Source: Entamoeba invadens IP1 (Eukaryota > Evosea > Mastigamoebida > Endamoebidae). Taken from it: DNA of 36,803 nt. Shown in pieces: positions 18,706 to 29,178 of the stretch. Made by a program: the position numbers and the translations under genes. Every line of letters starts with the position of its first letter. The stretch's first letter is position 1. The stretch spans positions 8,792 to 45,594 of the forward strand of contig NW_004440300.1 in the NCBI RefSeq assembly GCF_000330505.1, written 5' to 3'. The notes beneath the pieces are model-generated. The model searched no databases, was not told the DNA's origin, and saw only the letters and a list, made by a program, of their open reading frames with translations.

Positions 18706-19620
18706 ATGGAAATAACAGTTACACAACTTGTTTCTCAACTTGAAAAGGTAAATGAATTAACAAAAAAGACTCCGATTTATGAACAAACATCTTTTAAGAT
18801 GGCAAATGAAGAGAAAGCAATAACAATTGACCAAAGAATCGAAGTCTTGGAAGGTAAGATAGACAAAATGGATGAATTTTTATTTCGAAGAGATCTTCTT
18901 GTAAATGAAATTGACAAAGCTTTAAACCTTTTAAATTCGATTAAAACCGATTATGAAACGAGAAAAACAAGATTGGAAAAACAAGGAGATGATGACTATG
19001 ATGAACTTGTATTACAATTAATCGCACTAGAAAAGAAGAAAAATCCAGTTGGTTCGATTTTAAATAATGGACAAAACCTCAGAGTCAAACAACTTCAAAA
19101 TCAATTGATAAATAAACACTTTTTGGATGATACAATTACACAAGAAGAAATGCAAATAATTGAAAAATGGACTGGATTGAAATTTGAGAGTAAAGTGTTT
19201 GATTCTGATAACGACTGTTTTTTTATTGATAACAGCGTTTTTAGTCAGAACATTTGTGGAAGAAAAAATCTTGTGTTTTTAATAGAATATGAAGACGGCG
19301 ATAAATTTGGAGCAGTCATATATGACGAGATATCTTTACAAAAATATTGCAATTCTCCATATGCATTCTTGTTTGGATTTGATTATAAACATAGTGAGTG
19401 TAAATGGGTTAGGCCCAATTTAACAAATAAGGCATTCTTTTGTAATAATGATAATTCAAAAAACCTTTTTAAAGTATTTGATGTACTTTATATTAGAAAA
19501 GAAAACAGTGAATTGTATCACAAAGGAGCTTCCACGTTATATCATCTATTGTTCGGTAATAACAGGAATAAAAAGAGGCGTTTTTTGATGTCAAGAATGA
19601 CTGTGTTTCAATTGGTTTAA
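18706..19620 (+). CDS. TLDc domain protein with N-terminal coiled coil
   Basis: The intact frame gives 304 residues. Residues about 1-115 are rich in Glu, Lys, Leu and Ile with heptad-like spacing (IDQRIEVLEGKIDKMDEFL, RRDLLVNEIDKALNLLNSIK), predicting a coiled coil. Residues about 150-304 resemble the TLDc domain. IIEKWTGLKFESKVFDSDND has the W155 and FDSD block that opens the domain in Entamoeba proteins. NLVFLIEYEDGDKFGAVIYD matches the central strand pair, and FLFGFDYKHSECKW and RMTVFQLV the later strands. TLDc proteins elsewhere are linked to oxidative-stress protection and V-ATPase interaction. Entamoeba has many poorly studied members, so the function here is unknown. No signal peptide or membrane helix was seen. 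Confidence 0.75.
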   Translation: MEITVTQLVSQLEKVNELTKKTPIYEQTSFKMANEEKAITIDQRIEVLEGKIDKMDEFLFRRDLLVNEIDKALNLLNSIKTDYETRKTRLEKQGDDDYDELVLQLIALEKKKNPVGSILNNGQNLRVKQLQNQLINKHFLDDTITQEEMQIIEKWTGLKFESKVFDSDNDCFFIDNSVFSQNICGRKNLVFLIEYEDGDKFGAVIYDEISLQKYCNSPYAFLFGFDYKHSECKWVRPNLTNKAFFCNNDNSKNLFKVFDVLYIRKENSELYHKGASTLYHLLFGNNRNKKRRFLMSRMTVFQLV

Positions 19621-20322
19621 TCCAATTTTGATAAAATGTTGTGTTTTGTGATATAAAATGTTTTCTTTGTCATTTTTATATAAAATTGATAAATCACTTT
19701 TTTATTTAAAGTGTATACATGAAATTAACACTATAATTATAGTATATAAGTAAATCCTTTGACCCTACTGCCGCAGTCTTTTCTTTTCGATTTCCTTTTG
19801 ATGTAAAAATGATTAAAATTAATTATTTAACACAACAATAATCAATTAAATACAACAGAACTTAAATTATACCTTTTATGTACATTAGGAGGAAATACAG
19901 GGTGCTAAAAAAGGAAGATACTCACAACTATTAATTATTTTAAAAACAAAAATATAATTAATAATTTAAATAAATAATAAAACGAAAAGCACCAAAATAA
20001 AATAATAAATAGATGAGCGTACTTCTATTTTTCGGTATTTTACCTTTTCCCTTGACTGTATTACAAATTATTAAACTAGAATAATAAATTGTTGACTATG
20101 AAATAATTAAATGACTATATGTTTAAACATATATTTATATTTACATATTCTCAAATAAGAAACTTAATTATTTCGTACAAAACCCACTAAATTCTTTTGC
20201 CATAACTTATTTACTTTGTTTTTAAATATAATGATAATAAAATTAATGACTCAAAATTCAAATATGAGTTTTTGTCACAATTCAAAGTTTTGTTTTTTTA
20301 TTTACCTCATAATAGGTATAAA
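19621..20322. other. A+T-rich spacer
   Basis: No gene was seen. Less A+T-rich patches occur at about 19755-19800 and 19885-19925, without a recognisable motif. Confidence 0.45.
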
Positions 20323-22229
20323 ATGTCAACAAAACAAAGAAAACCAAAAAATGTGCATACAGTTAGATAAATATCATATGATGGTCTGTGTGAAATACTT
20401 TAATACCATCAACAATTTCATCTCCTTTGCTCAAGTTAACAAAAAGTGCAAAGAAGTGCTTTCAATGTTTTTTTATAATCCACTTCCCATCAAAAACACA
20501 AAAATATTCGACAATATGACATATCAAATTTTATATAACTCAAACGACACAACCGTTCCCCACGTGGAGAAGTTTATTAATTTTAAAGTTGATTATGAAC
20601 AATATTTGAATGATAAGAAATTCAATTTGAAATTTAAAAAGGTTTGTTTGGGGTCTTCCAGTTTTACAAAACGTCTTAATGAATTACTTCAAAAGGATCC
20701 AAAATATGATATACCAAAAGAAGTCAATTTTCTTAGGAAATCGTGTTTTGAAAACCAAATAAATTTGACTGAAGTCGTATTGACAAACTCAATTAAAATA
20801 ATCCTACAATATTGTTTTGATAATTGCCAAAAATTGAAAAATATCTCCCTCCCACTTTCTGTCAAGAAAATATGTTATGGTACATTTTTAATTGTGTTAG
20901 TTTGACAACTTTTCTTATCCCAAATACAGTCGTAATCTCTGAGGCCATATTCAATGAAAACAATTCAATTTCTACTTTAATATTGTACCCAGACACTAAT
21001 ATCACAGATTATTTCTTTTCAAAATTTATAATGCTCAATTCTTTGATATTTAGAGGATCAAACAAAATCACTCAATTTGTCCCTTTTAGGTTCCAAGAAG
21101 TGGTTAACAAAGAGTGTAGCAATGTCACACTTGAAAATAACGATTTACAAAGACTTCTTTCTCTTGAATTAGCTCGTAATATAGATGGGAATATGGTGTC
21201 GTGTTCAATACCTTTAAAAGTGAATTCTCTTCATCAACAGGCGTTTATGAACTGCTATTTCCTTAGTAACATACGTTTATCAGACAATATAACCTCGTTG
21301 GGAGAAGCTTGTTTCATGGGATGCGATTCTTTGGTATCATTAATTCTTCCTCAAAAACTCGTCGAGCTCCAAAATTGTTGTTTTCAAAATTGCACGAAGT
21401 TGACACGTGTTAAAGTACCAGATACAGTGACTTACATTGGGGATAATTCCTTTGAAAATTGCGCTTTAAAAACATTTGATTTCCCATCCCAAACAAATAG
21501 AGTGTCAAAGAGTTGCTTTCGAAATTGTATGAAATTGGAATCAATAACATTTAAAAATTCGACACACAAAATTTCTTATTGTTGTGCAAAAGGAGCAACA
21601 AACTTAACACAAATTTTCGTTCAAAATACCAATGAAAATGCTCAAACGTTTAAAGATGAAGGATACTTTGTAAAACAATTATTAATCAACGGCGGAATGC
21701 AAAATCTGTTTTATTGTTTTGACAGAAGTAATTTTAAAGAGTATAAATCATTATATCCCGCTTACACTCGATCAGGTGAAATAGTCAAATTGGTTTTAAA
21801 AAATCTTGAAAAACTTAAAAGGAAATGCTTTACTGATTGTCCTTTGGAATATATTGATTTGGATGGGAATATTGTGACTATACCAAGAATGTGTTTCACT
21901 TTAAATATGCTTACGTCTATTAAACTTGGTGACCGTAAAAACTATTGAAGCTTATGCTTTCAAGGGGAATTACGAACTTAAAACAATCGAAATGCCCAAA
22001 AATTTGGAAGTGGTGCAAAGAGATGCGTTCGAGCATTGCACTCAACTTGAAAAAGTCGTTTTTAATGATAAAATAAAATACTTAGGAAGAAGAGCATTTT
22101 ATTATTGCAAAAGTTTGAAAGAAGTAATTTATCCAAAAAATAGAAAGGTGCCATGAGTCTACTTTTGACTTTTCTGGAATCAATAAAGATTGTGTTTTGA
22201 AAATGGTAAAGGTTATTTCAGACAAGTGA
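20323..22229 (+). pseudogene. BspA-like LRR protein gene with several frameshifts (decayed or mis-sequenced)
   Basis: Four frame segments follow one LRR protein. ATG 20323 gives MSTKQRKPK and then shifts at the A-run before 20351 into IQLDKYHMMVCVKYFN, the conserved N-terminal block. The frame runs to the T5 run at 20885-20889; adding one T would join CYGTF to FNCVSLTTFLIPN. The next frame runs to about 21930 (about 350 codons) with repeats such as HQQAFMNCYFLSNIRLSDNI and GEACFMGCDSLVSLILPQKL. A shift near 21933 leads into VKTIEAYAFKGNYELKTIEM. A last shift near 22150 leads into STFDFSGINKDCVLKMVKVI, with stop 22227-22229. The result is about 630 residues of tandem ~23-residue LRRs and no signal peptide. 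The long intact stretches suggest recent decay or base-calling errors. Confidence 0.75.
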
Positions 22230-22520
22230 TTGTTTACTTATTATTTACAAAAAAGTTTTATCAAGTCAATCGTTTATAAAGTCTCTAGTATAACAACTTT
22301 TTTAAAGTTGTATTACTTCATAAACAAGCAATGAAAAATACATTCAACATCTCCAATTTGGCAAATTTAATATTATAATTGTAACAACAGAAAATTTTAA
22401 TTATTGTTAATTGAATATTTAAACAATTTTTAAATTAAAGAAATAAATAAAACACCACAAGTCATAAACCACTTTTTTGACTCGCAAAATACACTTTCAA
22501 GCGAATAACATTTAGCAAAA
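22230..22520. other. A+T-rich spacer
   Basis: No gene was seen between the LRR gene and the weak relic that follows. Confidence 0.4.
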
Positions 22521-22529
22521 CACTATTTC

Positions 22530-22960
22530 CCAGCTTTTTAATACGTTATGAAAGTGTCACTCTCTAATGTTTCACAATTGAAGAACACTTTATCTTCTAC
22601 ACACATTCTTGTCAACTGTAAACTCTTAAATAAAAGATCCACCAAAAGCATGAATGCCAATAAAAATGACGTTTGTTCCAAAAATTCAGAAAAAAAATAC
22701 ATTTACAAAAACACGTTTTTGAAATCACTCAAGCAGGTCTGGGAATTTTATTACTATAAATCTCATACATTGATTAAACACCCAATTACTAAGGTGTATA
22801 AGATGTGGCAGCAATGCAATTTATGTGATATTATAACAATAAGAAAACACAAACTGAGATATTTCGATAATCAAGTTTGGAAACGGTATTGAAGTCCCAA
22901 GACATTTTTTGAATGAACCGTCTTATATTTTCCTCATGAATTCTGTAATTTAAGTGTTAA
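22530..22960 (+). pseudogene. Possible BspA-like LRR relic
   Basis: An open frame of 114 codons from 22548 contains stretches reminiscent of degraded LRRs. An example is KLRYFDNQVWKRY near 22853-22890; in the next frame EVPRHFLNEPSYIFLMNS follows immediately. The Cys and Asn pattern of good repeats is not maintained. It lies just downstream of an LRR gene and could be an old copy of one. I am not certain it was ever coding. Confidence 0.3.
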
Positions 22961-23295
22961 AAATAGTCGGATTTTTTGTATAAACAGCAAGAGGACACTC
23001 ATTGATATTCTTAATTTGTATCAGACACTCTTTGAGACCTTTTTAATAACTTAAGAAGATTTTTTTTTAATAATAAGTTTTATATCAAAAATGTTATGAA
23101 TTATTTATAGGGTTGAATGTACTGAAAATTTTGTGTTGTATTGAAGTGATATAATTTGGATTTATTGAAAAAACATCAGCATATATATATACGTTATACA
23201 AACTAATATATATACAAAAAAATCCCTTATGTCTTTAAATAAGTCACCACAGTTTAATAAAATCACATCAGTGCGCTTTAGAGTGTGTATTGAAA
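22961..23295. other. A+T-rich spacer left of the assembly gap
   Basis: No gene was seen. The bases immediately before the gap do not contain GCATTTG, the sequence expected for the 5' acceptor strand of the tRNA on the other side. Confidence 0.45.
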
Positions 23296-23395
23296 NNNNN
23301 NNNNNNNNNNNNNNNNNNNNNNNNNNNNNNNNNNNNNNNNNNNNNNNNNNNNNNNNNNNNNNNNNNNNNNNNNNNNNNNNNNNNNNNNNNNNNNN
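23296..23395. other. Assembly gap of exactly 100 N
   Basis: One hundred N is a conventional placeholder, so the true length is unknown. The gap ends inside a tRNA gene. Confidence 0.95.
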
Positions 23396-23432
23396 CAAGG
23401 TGGAGATCCGGGTTCGAGTCCCGGCAAATGCA
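23396..23432 (+). tRNA. 3' part of a tRNA gene, probably tRNA-Gly (5' part lost in gap)
   Basis: CCGGG (23408-23412), loop TTCGAGT (23413-23419) and CCCGG (23420-23424) form a perfect T arm. CAAATGC (23425-23431) is the 3' acceptor strand and A23432 the discriminator base. No CCA is encoded, as is normal for eukaryotes. A run of six T follows. The acceptor implies a 5' end GCATTTG, close to eukaryotic tRNA-Gly genes. With a four-base variable loop, the anticodon would end in C, consistent with a G-starting codon family. The D arm and anticodon are in the gap, so the amino acid is an inference. Confidence 0.8.
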
Positions 23433-23438
23433 TTTTTT
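23433..23438 (+). terminator. RNA polymerase III terminator (T6)
   Basis: Six T residues directly follow the tRNA discriminator base, the standard Pol III stop signal. Confidence 0.7.
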
Positions 23439-23577
23439 GTCTGTATTTAATATTTTTATATTAAAATAAAGATTATCAATTCTATCCAACTCACAACATA
23501 TTGTTGTGAAATGTTCAACAGTAAGTTAGCAAGTAAAATGAATTACAAAACAAGACGAATACAAAGAGACGAAATGC

Positions 23578-23811
23578 TTAATATCCACCTCTCAATCTCA
23601 AGACGAGGTGGAGTGTTGACTCCTTTTGAATGTTGTAGTCAGAAAGGGTTTTTCCCTCTTCAAGTTGTTTACCAGCAAAAATGAGTCTTTGTTGGTCTGG
23701 TGGAATGCCTTCCTTTTCTTGTATTTTTGCTTTAATAGCATCAATTGAATCGTTTGGCTCTACTTCCAATGTGATTGTCTTACCTGTGAGGGTCTTCACA
23801 AAGATTTGCAT
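23578..23811 (-). CDS. Monoubiquitin with a one-residue C-terminal extension
   Basis: The frame of 77 codons gives full-length ubiquitin ending LRLRGG followed by a single Tyr, which must be removed by a ubiquitin hydrolase before use. Lys6, 11, 27, 29, 33, 48 and 63 and Ile44 are all retained, so chain linkage and the hydrophobic patch should be normal. Against human ubiquitin I count eight substitutions, at positions 20, 22, 24, 25, 26, 32, 52 and 54. Five of them cluster around the start of the first helix. The gene has a single unit, not a polyubiquitin tandem, and no intron. It faces the tRNA gene tail to tail, about 140 bases apart. The divergence is compatible with Entamoeba, whose ubiquitin is known to be divergent. 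Confidence 0.95.
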   Translation of the reverse strand: MQIFVKTLTGKTITLEVEPNDSIDAIKAKIQEKEGIPPDQQRLIFAGKQLEEGKTLSDYNIQKESTLHLVLRLRGGY

Positions 23812-23837
23812 TTTATGTATTTAGTTGTTTGGACCGT

Positions 23838-23846
23838 CTTTTATAG
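23838..23846 (-). promoter_or_regulatory. TATA-like box of the ubiquitin gene
   Basis: On the minus strand this reads CTATAAAAG and lies 27-35 bases upstream of the ubiquitin ATG. It fits a TATA-like core promoter, although it is not the exact GTATTTAAA form. Confidence 0.4.
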
Positions 23847-23849
23847 ACT

Positions 23850-26389
23850 CGGTTGACATACCTCAATGACGTGTGAGAATTATTGTCATTACTAAACAAA
23901 ACTATATTATTTAAATCAAATTTAAAATACTATTAAAATAGTAAAAATTAAATTTATTTTGAAAAAGTACTTTTATACGTTTGCAAAATATTACAAACAT
24001 GAAAATTTGCCAAATAATTACTCAATATCATTTACTATTTCTTTTAATTATTTTCAATTATTTGAAAACTATTTCACAATGAGAAAAATAACCATACATT
24101 ATAATAATTATAAGTATTTAAAATACTAAAATAACTTAACATACAAAAACAACACTAAACACGGTAAAAAAGTCAGCACATCAAAATTAATAATTAATAA
24201 CAGTATATAATATTGTTAAATATTGTCGAATTTAATTTTTAGTAGAATAATGACTGTTATTAACATTGTTATTTTCAAATGTTAATTGTAACTTTGTGTA
24301 ATTTATTTGACGTTTTGTTGAAACAAAAAAAATAAATATAAACAATTTTTTAATTTTATTTTGTAACTACATTGATATCCACAATTGTCATACGACCAAT
24401 ATCTGTTGATATTTACATATGAACGAGATATTATTTACAATCATTTTTTATAACTATTTTTTATTGTTTTTTTAATTACAACACATAATTTTAAACATGT
24501 ATATTTCAATAACACCACAACTATTATGATTAATTTAAATGGATACTCCTATTAAATATCATTTTCAATAATTTAATAAAAATAATTGGTTTATAAGGTT
24601 TCACTGTTAATTGCTACACTTTTGTTTTATAAAATAGCAAAAATATAAAATGTGTTAACTTATGATTATGTAAACATGTAACATCAAAATTAATTTTGAA
24701 TGATAACACCAAAATTAAAAGAATATAATAATTTAATAAAAATGGGTTATGACTAAAGACTCACGTGTACATGCACATAAGATATTAAAACTGTTTTTTT
24801 AGTAGTCTAAAAATTTAATGCAACACATGTTAATAATTTAAAAATGTTAACAACAAAATTATGAAATGTTGTTCTGAGTGACAATCACCAATTTAACAAT
24901 AATTTATTAAATAAATCAGAAACATACAACTTACTCTTTAAATAATCAAATACACAAACCAACCAACAAACAAATAAATTCATTAAATTAGTTTCATTAA
25001 TATAAACATATTTTAATTTCAATAATTCAAAATAAGTGATTTTATGTTATTTATCCATTATCGATTAGTCATTTATTGGTTTCGGCATTTTACAACTATG
25101 GTTAAAAAATATATTGTAAATATAAATTCAAAAAAAGTGAATATCTCCCCTCACTTTATACAAAAAGTACACAGGCATGATAAAATTCATCAAATTATAT
25201 TAAATATCTCAAACTTCAAAGTAAATTTATTACGAGGTTATCCCGAATAAGTACGATATAAAATCGGACAACAAGAAGTGTTGTATAACAAAAACAAAAA
25301 CAAAAAATAAAAATATATAAAATACATTTGTTTATAACTGTTCAAGACATTATCATAACAAGTCTCGTCTCATGTGAAACCGTAAGAAGTGACAAAAAAA
25401 CAAATTTAAAGAACATGTTTATAGAGTTGGCCTACAATCGTTATCCAAAAATTGTTTCTAAATAAAAACATTTTTTTAAGTTTTAACCAATCACTTGAAG
25501 ACTTAAAATAGTTTTAGAAAACTATTGGAGTTTAGTATTGACCTGTATATGTTCTGATCATTTTAATTTCTCATTAGAGATCAAGCCCATCTTCTAGGAT
25601 TTGGGGTTGTTGGGCCTAATAAAATTGTTTTTTGAATAGTTCCCGGCTCTCGGTGACAGGATAACTATATTATGTCTATTATTTCAAAAAAAATATTTTT
25701 ATTTTTTTTGACATATTTAGCATATAATTTTTTTTACCATTGTTTATATATGTTAAATTATGATATTGAAATATAACATAACATAAGATTTTCTTACCAT
25801 TAATTGGGTTCTTTTCAATACAATTTATATCATTCTATGAATACAAAAAATACATATTATTATCAATAATTGTTTAAAATTTAAAATTATAATGCAATTT
25901 TGGGAATCTACCAAAAATCTAACAGGGAAATGGTCAACCTTGGGGAGAGTGTCCATACTGTAGTACTTTTAGGATGATTTTTTTTATTTTTAGGTTATAA
26001 AGGGAATTTATATTTTAAATTACAGTTGGAAAAATGAACTTTAATGCAGAAAATGTATTTTAGCCCAAAGAATTATCTATATTTTTAATATTTTTCTTAA
26101 GTACCAATTTGTAAGTTATTTTATTGACAATAATAATTCGTTATATTTAAAAAGAATAAATCAATATTAATCATTTATTTAATATTTTATTTAATTGTAT
26201 TTGCTTTTATTCTGGGTTTTATAAAGGCCAAAAATATACTATCAAATCAACACAATTAACAACTTTGTTAAATGTGGGACAACTCATTGTTAAACAAGGT
26301 GACTATTGAATCTACAGCTTAAAATTATTAATACAAAAGTTGGTTTAAAAACATACATCAAATAACCAGTATTTTTTTAAAAAAAATAC
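23850..26389. other. Long gene-free region
   Basis: About 2.5 kb without a gene I can support. It is very A+T-rich, except for patches at about 25575-25665 (with AGCCCA and TGGGCC arms) and 25905-25975. These are less A+T-rich but show no coding frame, tRNA fold or known repeat that I recognise. A 68-codon frame at 25044 has no features of a gene. Confidence 0.4.
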
Positions 26390-27666
26390 TAATATATTGA
26401 CTATTAAAGCTTTTGCATTTAAAGGTGCTATAAAATTAATTTTTATTACTACAATTATAAAAATTGAAGATTCAAAAATATCAGCATTTAAAGAATGCAT
26501 TTTTTGACAAAAAGAAATTAAAGTTATGTTCTTGTTATTTAAGCGAGTATTTTTTAAAGAATGGACTTTACTTAAAACAAACACTTGATAAAGAATGTTT
26601 AATATTTCAACAATTTTGTTTTTTAATAGTGATTTGAATATTTTATCTTTTGAAAATAATGTTAAAAATATCTGTAATTATGTGTTTAAAAACACTCGAC
26701 TAAGTTTCAGTTTTTCAACGAGTAATCCATCTGGTGGGGTTGGTACTAATTTTTTAGTAACTGTGCAAATTTAATAACCGCAGATTTTAAAGGGGTTACT
26801 ATAGTACCAAAATACACATTCAGTGGATGTGTTGAGCTCACAACATCAACTAATATAGAAAAAGGGACTCACTTCAAAGAAAAAGCTTTTACATTTCGTA
26901 AATATTTTTTGTCACTTTTGGTTCAAGTGTGTCTGAATTTGGTTATAACGCATTTTCATTGATTCCATTGTCTTTAGTAACTTTGCAAGATCAAATTGAG
27001 TCTTTTGGAATCGGCGCGTTTAAAACATGTATATCATTAACAGAAGTAACTGTTCCAATCGAAATAAATATCACAAATAGAACATTCTATAATGACACAA
27101 AATTGGAAACAATCAATAGTTTTAATAAGATAACATTTTCTAGTTTTGAGTTGTTTTGACATGTTAATTTGAAAGAATTTACATTCGAAAATGCAGTGAC
27201 CAAATAAACTGAAAATGCATTTGTTCAAACGAAACTTGAGAAAATCACTTTTGAAAATGTACAAATAGATAGATTTGAAACCGGAGCATTCTAAAATATG
27301 GTTTTGCTGATAACTGTTACTATAAAAAGAACAACAAAAATTCCAGATAATACTTTCAAATGATGCACTTCACTCGAACACTTCAGTGATTTAGTGTTAT
27401 CACTTCTTTTGGACAATTTTTTATTTGAAAGAACAAAAATATCTTTGATACTTTTTGGTGATGATGTGACTCAAATCAAAAAAGGTGCATTTAAAAAAAT
27501 TACTTCAACTATGGTCACTTTACCTTCTTCGACTATTACCGATTTCGGAAAAGGAGTTTTTAAATGCCATTTTTTCATACAGTAAGCTTGTGGTTATATA
27601 TATTAATACCAGAATCAACATTCAAAAATTGTACTTCACTTGAAGTGGTGATGAGTTTTGATTAAT
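26390..27666 (+). pseudogene. BspA-like LRR surface-protein pseudogene, 5' segment
   Basis: This is a chain of degenerate LRR units in shifting frames. LTIKAFAFKGAIKLIFITTI begins near 26395. YTFSGCVELTTSTNIEKGTH begins near 26815. FGYNAFSLIPLSLVTL and GAFKTCISLTEVTVPIEINI lie in the frame from 26929. KKGAFKKITSTMVTLPSSTI lies in the frame from 27394, and FKNCTSLEVVMSFD ends at 27662. There are many in-frame stops (for example 27158-27160 and 27663-27665). The 5' end is uncertain; remains may extend to about 26200. Its C-terminal half continues at 28278, beyond the TTAA element at 27671-28273. Confidence 0.7.
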
Positions 27667-28277
27667 TTAACACTTTCACAACCCAAAACTTTTTTTTAAG
27701 AAGAAAAATAAGTAAAAAGGAAATTGTCCAAATCATTTTTTATTATTTTTTATTCCAAAACCCCTTTTTAATCCAAACCGGCCAATAGTCAGTTTTATTT
27801 TACTTAAAATAATTAACAAATGAGAACTCAATTACTTAAGATTGATCAAAAATAATCTTTTTGGACGAAATTTCATATCGCTTTATCGTGTTACAACATT
27901 AAAACAAAAAACGCAACATCATCAATCCACTTAATGACATACAATGTCAAATAGTCACACTAATAAATATAACGACTTTAAAACACCAATATTGTTATAA
28001 TCAAATGACAATATTCTCTTTATAAAAAAACAACCAAATATATCAAACCATCATTAGACCCCATTTTTCTTTTTTAAGCTTTGCTTTTGTTTTACACAAA
28101 CAAACTCATTCATGTTTATTTGTGTGACTATAAAATATACAATTCAAATTTAAGTTGATAAAAAAATAAATAAAAAATTTCAAAAATTTGTTTTGTGTAT
28201 GAAGGCAAAAAAAGGGTTTAGGTAAAAGAAAAAAATAAAAACTTATTATTATTACGTTTCTGTTTTGAACGTGTTAA
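27667..28277. mobile_element. 603-bp TTAA-flanked non-autonomous DNA element (copy B), piggyBac-like
   Basis: The element body is 27671-28273, bounded by TTAA at 27667-27670 and 28274-28277. The ends are inverted repeats beginning CAC: reading inward from TTAA, left is CACTTTCACAACCCAAAAC and right (minus strand) is CACGTTCAAAACAGAAACG. It has no open frame of note. Removing the element and one TTAA (607 bp) rejoins the LRR frame exactly: FKNCTSLEVVMSFD, one stop, then FKEFGIASFEQIRIPTITF. The right 51 bases recur at window positions 1-51. TTAA specificity points to a piggyBac-type transposase acting in trans, which is inferred. Confidence 0.8.
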
Positions 28278-29178
28278 AGAATTTGGGATTGCTTCTTTTG
28301 AACAAATAAGAATTCCAACAATAACTTTTGGCAATTCAATAACCAAATTGGGAAATGGAGCTTTCAAATATACCAAGTCGACTGTAGTGACTTTCCCATC
28401 AACTCAAATTCTCGAGTTTGGAACAAATGTATTTGAAAATGCAAATGAACTCAAAGATGTCGATCTCAATGTACAATTAGCAATTGCAGATTTCACATTC
28501 AAAGAGTGTTCATCAATAAACAATATTAAAAATATCGACAAAGTTGAAATTTGGTGTCGGGTACTGAAAATGTCAAATTGATTGGAAAAGACGCTTTTAA
28601 ACAAACCAATAAATTACAGTCGCTTAATTTATATGGAAAATTGGAGACTTTATTAGACCCTTTAGTGTCACAAAGTAACTTGTATTTCCATGGAAATGAG
28701 GTGCCAAAAACATTCCTAAGTGATCTTCTATAAAAGGTGGCTTTAAGAGTTTTTGTGACTGAAAATTTCAAAGCAGATAAATTTGGAGATAATGTAGTGA
28801 CATCATTGAACTGCTCAATAACGCAATTTATTGATGTTACAAAACCAAACCCAATGTGTAAAAACTGTGAAGAAATGAAAGCTACATCGGATGGAAATAA
28901 TGATTATTGTGACTTGGATATAACTGAATGTCTCTCAACTCATCAAAAATGTCAAATTTGAATCAAAGAAACGTATAAAATGTGAAGAAAAGTTGTTAGT
29001 TGACACAGTTAAAGATGTTTGTGTTTTTAAATGTACTAATGGGTATTACGATGGAAATGTTATTTTAGATTAATGCAAAGAACACTATGAAAATCCATGT
29101 AAAGACGAAAATAGCGAGAAGTGTACAAATGGTGTTGGAAGCATTGTTATTTCATCATTAGTTTTTTTAATGTTTTAA
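28278..29178 (+). pseudogene. BspA-like LRR surface-protein pseudogene, 3' segment with GPI-anchor-like tail
   Basis: It continues the gene broken at 27666. KEFGIASFEQIRIPTITFGN is followed by LGNGAFKYTKSTVVTFPSTQ and VFENANELKDVDLNVQL (frame from 28348). After a shift near 28552 come KLIGKDAFKQTNKLQSLNLY and a stop at 28731-28733. The frame then goes on through a Cys-containing region (CKNCEEMKATSDGNNDYCDL, CVFKCTNGYYDGNVI) to NGVGSIVISSLVFLMF and stop 29176-29178. The C-terminus is a short hydrophobic tail after a polar Gly/Ser spacer, typical of GPI attachment signals. The parent protein was therefore probably a GPI-anchored surface LRR protein. Stops and shifts make this copy a pseudogene. 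Confidence 0.7.

Noticed and set aside
25044..25250. 68-codon plus frame in the long spacer
   Set aside because: No recognisable domain or codon signal, and isolated within gene-free DNA.
25575..25665. Less A+T-rich patch with AGCCCA and TGGGCC arms, considered as a tRNA or small RNA
   Set aside because: No T-arm consensus, no acceptor pairing and no Pol III terminator in the right place.
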